NCBI RefSeq assembly: GCF_902497995.1
Contig: NZ_CABVII010000041.1
Coordinates: 1-40,237, forward strand
Length of the DNA: 40,237 nt
Reading direction: 5' to 3'
DNA from: Pseudomonas fluorescens
GTDB taxonomy: Bacteria > Pseudomonadota > Gammaproteobacteria > Pseudomonadales > Pseudomonadaceae
Shown: piece after piece, positions 33,655 to 40,237 of the stretch
Layout of the letters: the number at the start of each line of letters is the position of its first letter
Numbering within the stretch: the first letter of the stretch is position 1
Made by a program: the position numbers and the translations under genes
Notes under the pieces: model-generated
What the model was told of the DNA's origin: nothing
What the model saw: the letters and a program-made list of their open reading frames with translations, nothing else
The model's database searches: none

Positions 33655-34254
33655 ATGTCCCGCGTTCTGATCATCGAAAGCAGTGCCCGTCAGCAAGACT
33701 CGGTTTCGCGTCAACTGACCCAGACGTTCATCAGCCAGTGGCAAGCCACTCACCCCAACGACCAGATCACCGTGCGTGACCTGGCCGCCAACCCGGTGCC
33801 GCATCTGGATATCAACCTGCTGGGCGGCTGGATGAAACCCGCCGAACAGCGTAACGACATCGAACAGGCTGCGCTGGAACGCTCCAACCAATTGACTGAC
33901 GAACTGCTGGCCGCCGACGTGCTGGTCATGGCAGCGCCCATGTACAACTTCGCGATCCCGAGCACCCTCAAGGCCTGGCTCGACCACGTGTTGCGTGCCG
34001 GCGTGACCTTCAAGTACACCGAAACCGGCCCGCAAGGTTTGCTCAGCGGCAAGCGTGCCTACGTGCTGACGGCTCGCGGCGGAATCTATGCCGGTGGCCC
34101 GGCGGATCACCAGGAACCCTACCTGCGCCAGGTCATGGGCTTCATCGGGATTCACGACGTCACCTTCATTCACGCCGAAGGCATGAACCTGGGCGGTGAC
34201 TTCCAGGAGAAAGGGCTGAACCAGGCCAACGCCAGGCTGTCCCAGGTTGCCTGA
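33655..34254 (+). CDS. azoR: FMN-dependent NADH-azoreductase
   Basis: A 199-residue flavodoxin-like quinone and azo-dye reductase. The N-terminal phosphate loop is IIESSARQQDSVSR (residues 6-19), the FMN-binding stretch is APMYNFAIPSTLKAWLDHV (about 93-111), and TARGGIYAGG follows near 140. AzoR enzymes reduce quinones and azo compounds with NADH and help against thiol and electrophile stress. GGAGG lies before the ATG. The LysR gene at 32122 is a likely regulator. Confidence 0.92.
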   Translation: MSRVLIIESSARQQDSVSRQLTQTFISQWQATHPNDQITVRDLAANPVPHLDINLLGGWMKPAEQRNDIEQAALERSNQLTDELLAADVLVMAAPMYNFAIPSTLKAWLDHVLRAGVTFKYTETGPQGLLSGKRAYVLTARGGIYAGGPADHQEPYLRQVMGFIGIHDVTFIHAEGMNLGGDFQEKGLNQANARLSQVA

Positions 34255-34361
34255 GGCGTTAATCGCCAGATAATCGCCGGATGGTTTAGTGACTTGGCGC
34301 AACCCTTCAAGCCTGTACGCGCATCGAACCTCCCTTTGCACTTGTTGCTCCTGAGTGCGGT

Positions 34362-34400
34362 AGCCCGATTGAACGCTTTAGCGAGATCGGGCTTTTTTTT
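34362..34400 (+). terminator. Rho-independent terminator, downstream of azoR
   Basis: Arms AGCCCGAT (34362-34369) and ATCGGGCT (34386-34393) are followed directly by an uninterrupted run of T (34393-34400). It is about 110 bp after the azoR stop, with nothing coding between. Confidence 0.8.
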
Positions 34401-34430
34401 GCCCGGGATTTTCTGAGCGTGGCACGAAAC

Positions 34431-34522
34431 TGTAGGAGCGAAGCTTGCTCGCGAAGACGGTGTCACATTCAACATTGATAGCGACTGACACACCGTCTTC
34501 GCGAGCAAGCTTCGCTCCTACA
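34431..34522. repeat. REP-type inverted pair, perfect 33-bp arms
   Basis: Arms 34431-34463 and 34490-34522 are perfect complements. The core is the variant GGAGCGAAGCTTGCTCGCGA. Confidence 0.85.
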
Positions 34523-34592
34523 AGGATCTGCGTGTTCTCGCGATCGCCGGCAAAACCCGCTATCGTCGCCGCCATTCGAAAATGAGGCGAGC

Positions 34593-35459
34593 ATGGGCTA
34601 TCTACTTTTTGTCACGCTGATCCAGGCGTTTTCCTTCAGCCTGATCGGCGAATACCTGGCCGGGCATGTCGACAGCTACTTCGCGGTACTGGTGCGGGTC
34701 GTGCTCGCCGGTCTGGTGTTTATCCCGCTGACACGCTGGCGCTCGGTGGAACCGGCGTTCATGCGCGGCATGCTGCTGATCGGGGCGTTGCAGTTCGGCG
34801 TGACTTACGTCTGCCTGTACCTGAGCTTCCGGGTGCTGACGGTGCCGGAAGTGCTGCTGTTCACTATCCTCACGCCGTTGCACGTGACCCTGATCGAAGA
34901 CGCCCTGAACCGGCGCTTCAATCCCTGGGCCTTGATCGCGGCACTGGTTGCGGTGGCGGGCGCGGCGGTGATTCGCTTTGACCGGATCAACCCGGACTTC
35001 TTCATGGGCTTCCTGTTGCTGCAACTGGCCAACTTCACCTACGCCGCCGGGCAGGTGCTCTATAAGCATCTGGTGGCGCGTCATCCGAGCGATTTGCCGC
35101 ATTACCGGCGTTTCGGCTACTTCTACTTGGGTGCATTGGCGGTGGCGCTGCCGGCGTTTCTGCTGTTCGGCAAACAAAACTTTTTGCCGCAAGCACCGCT
35201 GCAATGGGGCGTGCTGTTATTCCTCGGCCTGGTCTCGACGGCGCTCGGGTTGTACTGGTGGAACAAGGGCGCGTGCCTGGTGAACGGCGGGACGCTGGCC
35301 GTGATGAACAATCTGCATGTGCCGGTGGGTTTGCTGATCAACTTGCTGATCTGGAATCAGGATGAGGAGCTGGGGCGGTTGTTCCTGGGCGGCTCGGTGA
35401 TTTTGATGGCGGTGTGGATCAGCCGGTTGGGCGTACGAAAAGCTTTGGCTGTCACCTGA
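34593..35459 (+). CDS. DMT-family (EamA) transporter
   Basis: A 288-residue protein with ten predicted membrane segments in two EamA repeats, similar in layout to the carboxylate/amino acid/amine transporters. YVCLYLSFRVLTVPEVLLFT in the first repeat and GLVSTALGLYWWNKGA in the second are typical family stretches. GAGG lies 5 bp before the ATG. The substrate is unknown, and it is unlike the other DMT protein (17592-18500) in sequence. Confidence 0.87.
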   Translation: MGYLLFVTLIQAFSFSLIGEYLAGHVDSYFAVLVRVVLAGLVFIPLTRWRSVEPAFMRGMLLIGALQFGVTYVCLYLSFRVLTVPEVLLFTILTPLHVTLIEDALNRRFNPWALIAALVAVAGAAVIRFDRINPDFFMGFLLLQLANFTYAAGQVLYKHLVARHPSDLPHYRRFGYFYLGALAVALPAFLLFGKQNFLPQAPLQWGVLLFLGLVSTALGLYWWNKGACLVNGGTLAVMNNLHVPVGLLINLLIWNQDEELGRLFLGGSVILMAVWISRLGVRKALAVT

Positions 35460-35573
35460 GCCTCGCAGGCTGGGTGCTGTTGTACTGCGATACGTAGCGC
35501 TGCCCATTGACTGGCGGGGCGTACCGGCTGTGCTAGTGTTTTTGAACCAATTCTCCACCTTTGAGCGCCAGCC

Positions 35574-36422
35574 ATGGACGAGACTATCGTTAACGTTACC
35601 ACCGCGAAGTTCAACGCGTTAATCGCGCTGGTGCAACAGTATGGTGCCGCTTTCGCGGTGAAGATCCTCTCCGCCATCGCCTTCTGGATCGTCGGACGCT
35701 GGCTGATAGGCTTTGCTGTCGGCATGGTGCAGCGGGCCCTGGGCAAACAGAAGGTCGACCCGACTGTACTGCGCTATGTTGGCTCAGCCATTACCGTGAC
35801 GCTGAACATCATTCTGGTGATCGGTATCCTCGGCTACCTGGGCATGCAGACGACCACCTTCGCCGCGCTGCTCGCTGCGGTCGGTCTTGCGATCGGTCTG
35901 GCCTGGTCGGGATTGCTGGCCAATCTGGCGGCGGGCGCGTTTATTATTGTCCTGCGCCCATTCAAGGTCGGCGACTTCGTCTGCGCGGGTGGGGTGACGG
36001 GTACGGTCATCGAGATCGGTCTGTTCGCTACCGCTGTCAACACCCCGGATAACGTGCTGACTCTGGTCGGTAATAACAAAATTTTCGGCGATAACATTCA
36101 GAACTTCACTCACAACCCGTTCCGCCGTGTCGAACTGAAAGCACAGCTATCGGGCGCGGCCGACTGGAAAGCGGCGGCGGCCTTGCTGAAACAACACATT
36201 GCCGCGATCCCCAATGTGCTCGCCGAGCCGGCAGTGGAGGTGGAGATTTTGGAGTTCAATCTGGTCGGCCCGGTGTTGGCGGTGCGTCCTTACTGCCATA
36301 ACGAGCACTATTGGCAGGTTTATTTCGACACCAACCGCATCATCAAAGATTCCCTCGGGGAAGCCGGTTTCCCGGCCCCGATGCCGGCGCAGACGGTAAT
36401 CATCCAACAACATGCCGGGTAA
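35574..36422 (+). CDS. mscS: Small-conductance mechanosensitive channel
   Basis: A 282-residue MscS channel (E. coli MscS has 286). Three membrane segments fill residues about 20-115. The pore-lining third helix is rich in Gly and Ala (GLAIGLAWSGLLANLAAGAF), and the beta domain begins at RPFKVGDFV, ending in a short alpha-beta C-terminus. It opens on membrane tension to release solutes after osmotic downshock. Only a weak ribosome site is seen before the ATG at 35574. Confidence 0.92.
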   Translation: MDETIVNVTTAKFNALIALVQQYGAAFAVKILSAIAFWIVGRWLIGFAVGMVQRALGKQKVDPTVLRYVGSAITVTLNIILVIGILGYLGMQTTTFAALLAAVGLAIGLAWSGLLANLAAGAFIIVLRPFKVGDFVCAGGVTGTVIEIGLFATAVNTPDNVLTLVGNNKIFGDNIQNFTHNPFRRVELKAQLSGAADWKAAAALLKQHIAAIPNVLAEPAVEVEILEFNLVGPVLAVRPYCHNEHYWQVYFDTNRIIKDSLGEAGFPAPMPAQTVIIQQHAG

Positions 36423-36590
36423 GCCGAGGGCCTGCCAAAGCGTTCAATATCTCCCGTTCCAGGCTGTTGGCCGTGGCTGGAACCGCCATCACGGCCTCCT
36501 CCCGGAACGCGTTTAAGTTCGCATTTGTTTTTACCTCACCTCTGTGAGGTGGGGAGGCCGATGAGATGAGCGCCACAGTGTTTTGGGGTG

Positions 36591-37889
36591 TTACATGATG
36601 TGTTTTTCTGGCCCGGGGATGTGGCTCGCGCCCAGTATCGCCGGGAGCAGCCCGGCCCTTAGGTCCCCGCCACTCGGCTGCTGATAAAGACTCAACCCGA
36701 ACTCCGGCAACACCGCCAGCAAGTAATCGAAAATATCCCCCTGAATCCGCTCGTAATCCGCCCACGCCGTGGTGCGGGTGAAGCAGTAGATCTCCAGCGG
36801 AATGCCCTGGGCGGTGGCCTGCATCTGACGAACCATGCAGGTCATGTTCGGCTGGATTTCCGGGTGGCTCTTCAAATACGCCAGGGCATAGGCGCGGAAG
36901 GTCCCGATATTGGTCATCCGTCGACGGTTGGCCGACATCGCCGCCACCTTGCCCTGGGCTTCGTTCCAGGCCTTGAGTTCGGCCTGTTTGCGGCTGATGT
37001 AATCGGTCAGCAGCTGCACCTGGGCCAGCTTCTGCTCTTCGTCGTCGCGAATGAAGCGCACGCCGCTGGCATCGATGAACAGGCTGCGCTTGATCCGTCG
37101 TCCGCCGGACTGCTGCATGCCGCGCCAGTTCTTGAACGACTCGGACATCAGGCGCCAGGTCGGGATCGAAACAATCGTCTTGTCGAAGTTCTGCACCTTC
37201 ACCGTGTGCAAGGTGATATCCACCACATCGCCATCGGCGCCGACTTGCGGCATCTCGATCCAGTCGCCGACCCGCAGCATGTCGTTGCTGGTCAGCTGCA
37301 CACTGGCCACGAATGACAGCAGGGTGTCCTTGTAGACCAGCAGTATCACCGCCGACATGGCGCCCAGCCCCGACAGCAGCAACAGTGGCGAACGGTCGAT
37401 CAGGGTGGCGACGATGATGATCGCGCCGAACACGTACAGCACCATTTTCGCCAGTTGCACGTAGCCCTTGATCGAGCGGGTGCGGGCGTGCTCGGTGCGG
37501 GCATAGATGTCCAGCAGGGCGTTGAGCAGGGCGCTGATCGCCAGCACCAGGAACAGGATGGTAAACGCCAGCGCCGCATTGCCGAGGAAAATCAGGCTGG
37601 TCTTGCCCAGCTCCGGCACCAGGTGCAGGCCGAACTGGATCACCAGCGACGGCGTCATCTGCGCCAGGCGGTGAAACACCTTGTTATGACGAAAGTCGTT
37701 GATCCAGTGCAGCGCCGGCTGGCGGCCAAGCAATTTGGTCGCGTGAAGAATGAGGTAACGCGCCACTCGTCCGAGGACCAGCGCAATCACCAGCAATATC
37801 ATCAGCGCCAGGCTGGAATGCAGGAGCGGGTGCTGATCGAGGGCACCCCAAAGGTCTTGGACATTGAGCCAGAGCTGTTTGATATCCAT
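36591..37889 (-). CDS. MscS-superfamily channel, YbdG-like
   Basis: A 432-residue channel of the larger MscS type. About five membrane segments fill residues 20-180, then the MscS-like pore and beta domain (LVYKDTLLSFVASVQLTSND, RVGDWIEMP) and a long C-terminal domain (about 260-432). Size and layout match YbdG of E. coli (415 residues), a channel with a minor role in osmotic shock. I chose the ATG at 37889; an in-frame upstream start at 38078 would add 63 non-membrane residues across the promoter region of the divergent helicase. Both MscS-superfamily genes converge on the gap at 36423-36590. Confidence 0.88.
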   Translation of the reverse strand: MDIKQLWLNVQDLWGALDQHPLLHSSLALMILLVIALVLGRVARYLILHATKLLGRQPALHWINDFRHNKVFHRLAQMTPSLVIQFGLHLVPELGKTSLIFLGNAALAFTILFLVLAISALLNALLDIYARTEHARTRSIKGYVQLAKMVLYVFGAIIIVATLIDRSPLLLLSGLGAMSAVILLVYKDTLLSFVASVQLTSNDMLRVGDWIEMPQVGADGDVVDITLHTVKVQNFDKTIVSIPTWRLMSESFKNWRGMQQSGGRRIKRSLFIDASGVRFIRDDEEQKLAQVQLLTDYISRKQAELKAWNEAQGKVAAMSANRRRMTNIGTFRAYALAYLKSHPEIQPNMTCMVRQMQATAQGIPLEIYCFTRTTAWADYERIQGDIFDYLLAVLPEFGLSLYQQPSGGDLRAGLLPAILGASHIPGPEKHIM

Positions 37890-38080
37890 GGGCAAAACGT
37901 ATCTTCTGTAGAATGCGACGGGGCGATTAGAGCATTTAACAGGCTTTGGATGACGTTTGAGGACAAAAGGCGCAACAAAAAACCACTGTTTAGCGCCGTT
38001 TGTATAAAGAAACTCGGCCTTCGCGCTCGAAACCGTTACCCTATGCAGCTGTTTTTTTGTATTTCTTCGAGGTAGCACCC

Positions 38081-39427
38081 GTGTTTTCCCAATTCGCCCT
38101 GCACGAACGCCTGCTCAAAGCCGTGGCCGAGCTTAAATTTGTCGAGCCAACGCCTGTGCAAGCAGCGGCTATTCCGCTGGCGCTCCAAGGGCGTGACCTG
38201 CGGGTGACAGCGCAAACCGGTAGCGGTAAAACCGCCGCCTTCGTTCTGCCGATCCTCAACCGCTTGATCGGCCCGGCGAAAGTCCGCGTCAGCATCAAGA
38301 CCCTGATCCTGCTGCCGACCCGCGAGCTGGCCCAGCAGACGATCAAGGAAGTCGAGCGTTTCGCCCAGTTCACCTTCATCAAGTCCGGTCTGATCACCGG
38401 CGGTGAAGACTTTAAGGTCCAGGCCGCCATGCTGCGCAAGGTGCCGGACATCCTGATCGGTACGCCGGGGCGGATGATCGAGCAACTGAACGCCGGCAAC
38501 CTCGACCTCAAGGAAGTCGAAGTGCTGGTGCTCGACGAAGCCGACCGCATGCTCGACATGGGCTTTGCCGAAGACGTGCAGCGTCTGGTGGAAGAGTGCA
38601 CCAACCGTCAGCAGACCATGCTGTTCTCCGCCACCACCGGCGGTTCGGGCCTGCGCGAGATGGTTGCCAAGGTGCTGAACAACCCTGAGCACCTGCAACT
38701 GAACAACGTCAGCGATCTGAATGCGACCACCCGTCAGCAGATCATTACCGCCGACCATAACCAGCATAAAGAGCAGATCGTGAACTGGCTGCTGGCCAAC
38801 GAGACCTATCAGAAGGCCATCGTCTTCACCAACACCCGGGCCATGGCCGACCGTATCTACGGCCGCCTGGTGGCGCAGGAATACAAAGCCTTCGTGCTGC
38901 ACGGTGACAAAGACCAGAAAGACCGCAAACTGGCGATCGACCGTCTGAAGCAGGGCGGCGTGAAAATCCTGGTCGCCACTGATGTCGCCGCTCGTGGCCT
39001 CGACGTGGACGGCCTGGACCTGGTGATCAACTTCGACATGCCGCGCAGCGGCGACGAGTACGTGCACCGCATCGGTCGTACCGGCCGCGCCGGTAACGAT
39101 GGCCTGGCCATCTCGCTGATCTGCCACGGCGACTGGAACCTGATGTCGAGCGTCGAGCGCTACCTCAAGCAGAGCTTCGAGCGCCGCACCATCAAGGAAG
39201 TCAAAGGCACCTACGGCGGACCGAAAAAGGTCAAGGCCTCGGGCAAAGCCGTCGGTGTGAAGAAGAAAAAAGTCGACGCCAAGGGCGACAAGAAGAAAAC
39301 CGGCGCCAAGGCCCCGACCAAACGCAAGATCGCCAACCGCCCGAAGACCGACGCCCTGTCGCTGGTCAGCAAGGACGGCATGGCGCCGCTCAAGCGCCGC
39401 AAGCCGGAGGCGCCGGCTGCTGAATAA
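38081..39427 (+). CDS. DEAD-box RNA helicase (SrmB/RhlE-like)
   Basis: A 448-residue DEAD-box helicase with a Lys-rich C-terminal tail (about residues 380-448). Motifs are: Q motif FVEPTPVQ (20-27), motif I AQTGSGKT (44-51), PTRELA (79-84), DEAD (152-155), SAT (183-185) and HRIGRTGRAG in the second domain. Such proteins unwind short RNA duplexes in ribosome assembly or RNA decay; the basic tail would bind RNA. I prefer the GTG at 38081, with GAGGT 7 bp upstream, giving a protein that starts FSQFALHERLLK. Upstream in-frame codons (from 38000) lack that signal. A strong terminator follows. Confidence 0.93.
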   Translation: MFSQFALHERLLKAVAELKFVEPTPVQAAAIPLALQGRDLRVTAQTGSGKTAAFVLPILNRLIGPAKVRVSIKTLILLPTRELAQQTIKEVERFAQFTFIKSGLITGGEDFKVQAAMLRKVPDILIGTPGRMIEQLNAGNLDLKEVEVLVLDEADRMLDMGFAEDVQRLVEECTNRQQTMLFSATTGGSGLREMVAKVLNNPEHLQLNNVSDLNATTRQQIITADHNQHKEQIVNWLLANETYQKAIVFTNTRAMADRIYGRLVAQEYKAFVLHGDKDQKDRKLAIDRLKQGGVKILVATDVAARGLDVDGLDLVINFDMPRSGDEYVHRIGRTGRAGNDGLAISLICHGDWNLMSSVERYLKQSFERRTIKEVKGTYGGPKKVKASGKAVGVKKKKVDAKGDKKKTGAKAPTKRKIANRPKTDALSLVSKDGMAPLKRRKPEAPAAE

Positions 39428-39447
39428 GGCGTCGGTAGCGATGTAAT

Positions 39448-39475
39448 AAAAAACCCGGGAGTGTCCGGGTTTTTT
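39448..39475. terminator. Bidirectional rho-independent terminator
   Basis: Arms AAAAAACCCGG (39448-39458) and CCGGGTTTTTT (39465-39475) pair perfectly around GAGTGT. The T run works in both directions, so it can end both the helicase gene (stop 39427) and the convergent small gene (stop 39509). Confidence 0.92.
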
Positions 39476-39508
39476 ATGCCTGGAAATCTGTAGGGCCTTT
39501 TTTAACCT

Positions 39509-39784
39509 TCAACCCTCCGCTTTCTTCTCAGCCGTTCCCAGCTCCTTCAATCGCTGATCGATCAACTGGCACTTGTCCGGCAAATCCTTGCTGGCAGTGC
39601 CCAAGTCCATCTTCTGCAGCTCGTCATTGATCTCCTTGGCCTTGGCCGGATTCTGCTCGGTAAGCTTGGTGATTTCCCTGGCCAGTTGTTCGCGCTTGGC
39701 CGTGGCTTCTTCGGGCGTGCAAGCCCAAACGGGAAGAGCGCAGGCGAAAGTGGCAGCCAGGGTGAATTTCAGCAGGGTTTTCAT
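39509..39784 (-). CDS. Small exported protein of unknown function
   Basis: A 91-residue protein with a signal peptide (MKTLLKFTLAATFACALPVWA, cleavage near residue 21). The mature part is short, highly charged and probably helical (EEATAKREQLAREITKLTEQ and following), with two Cys (in ACTPEE and DKCQLI) that could pair in the periplasm. I do not recognise a characterised family. No partner gene is adjacent except the convergent helicase. Confidence 0.8.
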   Translation of the reverse strand: MKTLLKFTLAATFACALPVWACTPEEATAKREQLAREITKLTEQNPAKAKEINDELQKMDLGTASKDLPDKCQLIDQRLKELGTAEKKAEG

Positions 39785-39968
39785 AGGGCAGGCCTCGGTT
39801 CCGGTTAAGGCGGGTTAACCGGTTGAGGGTTGCAGGGCGCAAAAAGTTCAGTGATGGCAATGGGCGATTGCAGAATTGCCCATTTCAAGCTGAATTATTA
39901 AAAGCGCCGCCGACAACTGTAGGAGGCCGCCCAGCCTGCGAAGAGGCTGCGCTTTCGCGCAGAGAACA

Positions 39969-40016
39969 TGCCGATAAATCGGCAAATAATTTATCTTAAA
40001 ATCAATGAGATAAATT
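39969..40016. promoter_or_regulatory. Two palindromes in an AT-rich stretch
   Basis: TGCCGAT/ATCGGCA (39969-39984, AA between) is followed 3 bp later by AATTTATCT/AGATAAATT (39988-39996 and 40008-40016). The AT content stands out from the GC-rich surroundings, which could mean a promoter or a site for a xenogeneic silencer such as MvaT. Which gene they would serve is unclear. Confidence 0.35.
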
Positions 40017-40025
40017 TTGTTCTAT

Positions 40026-40118
40026 AAGAGCTGGCTTGCCAGCGAAGGCGACCTAAAGATCAACGCACAATCCAAGGGCCCCTTCGCTGCGGTGCGGCGA
40101 TCCGACAAGCCAGCTCCT
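40026..40118. repeat. REP-type pair with an interrupted right arm
   Basis: The left unit GAGCTGGCTTGCCAGCGAAGG (positions about 40029-40049) has a right partner split in two, CCTTCGCTG and CAAGCCAGCTC, with 16 extra bases CGGTGCGGCGATCCGA between them. Confidence 0.6.
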
Positions 40119-40190
40119 ATGTATGGACTCGCCCCCACTGTCTACCCGCTTTCAAAAAAACTGCCGCCCCGTTGCATCTATGTATTAGGC

Positions 40191-40237
40191 CTATTCGAGG
40201 AAGCCGTCATCGGCTTCTGGCCAAAATTGGAAGAGCT
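40191..40237 (-). CDS. Possible C-terminal end of a gene running off the window
   Basis: On the minus strand one frame stays open from the window edge and reads LFQFWPEADDGFLE before a TAG at 40191-40193. The acidic, aromatic composition looks like a genuine protein end, but 14 codons are too few to be sure. I cannot name it. Confidence 0.3.
   Translation of the reverse strand, partial: LFQFWPEADDGFLE

Larger units (their letters stand above)
34255..34592. other. Gap between azoR and the second DMT permease
   Basis: No gene is supported in these 338 bp. It holds a rho-independent terminator (34362-34400), a REP-type inverted pair (34431-34522) and about 70 bp that must contain the promoter of the DMT gene. 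Confidence 0.6.
39785..40190. other. Non-coding stretch near the right end
   Basis: No complete gene is supported here. The region holds a possible REP-like piece near 39917-39960, two palindromes in an AT-rich stretch (39969-39984 and 39988-40016) and a broken REP pair (40026-40118). The promoter of the small exported protein gene must lie at its left end. Confidence 0.5.

Noticed and set aside
13053..34522. Repeated palindromic units that could suggest a CRISPR array
   Set aside because: The units are dispersed singly between genes as inverted pairs, with no regular array of spacers and no cas genes, so they are REP-type elements.
38000..38080. Upstream in-frame start for the DEAD-box helicase
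   Set aside because: The GTG at 38081 has a good ribosome site and gives the usual start of this family; the upstream codons encode unrelated residues in the divergent promoter region.
1..40237. tRNA, rRNA, riboswitch, prophage or insertion sequence
   Set aside because: I saw no cloverleaf-like tRNA sequence, no rRNA stretch, no transposase or integrase frame and no recognisable riboswitch core. A covariance-model search could still find small RNAs I cannot see by eye.

Overview
The window looks like chromosomal DNA of a fluorescent-group Pseudomonas. The DNA is GC-rich and densely coded. Its intergenic gaps carry many inverted pairs of the REP-type repeat with the core GGGAGCGGGCTTGCTCGCGA, or the variant GGAGCTGGCTTGCCAGCGA. 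Gene content (aceK, hrpA, cysK, an LpxO-like hydroxylase, tripartite tricarboxylate transporters, an azoR/LysR pair) fits that genus. I see no prophage, insertion sequence, CRISPR array, tRNA or rRNA. Assignment rests on reading the proteins and motifs; no database search was run.

Layout. 0.15-2.2 kb: a MoxR AAA ATPase and a CoxE-like VWA protein, as a two-gene minus-strand operon. 2.4-3.1 kb: a small DUF4160/DUF2442 pair resembling a toxin-antitoxin module, behind a perfect palindrome. 3.1-6.6 kb: an AsmA-like DUF748 protein, cysteine synthase and an LpxO-like lipid A hydroxylase. 6.6-17.5 kb: a catabolic island described below. 17.6-18.5 kb: a DMT exporter. 18.6-24.4 kb: aceK and hrpA. 24.7-28.7 kb: a FabH-like synthase, a porin and a FemAB-like acetyltransferase. 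28.8-33.1 kb: an ABC exporter, a periplasmic cyclophilin, an alpha/beta hydrolase and a LysR regulator, all on the minus strand. 33.1-36.4 kb: a small secreted protein, azoreductase, a second DMT permease and MscS. 36.6-39.8 kb: a YbdG-like channel, a DEAD-box helicase and a small secreted protein. The last 450 bases are mostly non-coding, with what may be the 3' end of another gene.

The most interesting region is 6.6-17.5 kb. A tctCBA solute uptake system followed by a LysR gene runs leftward. Divergently from it run a lactonase-type amidohydrolase, a PdxA-like dehydrogenase, an enolase-superfamily dehydratase, an AraD1-type (fumarylacetoacetase-fold) enzyme and a ketoglutarate-semialdehyde-type dehydrogenase. 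Together they read as uptake of an organic or sugar acid (or its lactone), dehydration to a 2-keto-3-deoxy acid, a second dehydration to 2-oxoglutarate semialdehyde and oxidation to 2-oxoglutarate. Two near-identical 17-bp LysR-type boxes (T-N11-A) lie in opposite orientation in the divergent promoter region, and a third, more degenerate box lies before the dehydratase gene. This suggests a single regulon. The substrate, and the role of the PdxA paralogue, which has no DUF1537 kinase beside it, cannot be told from sequence.
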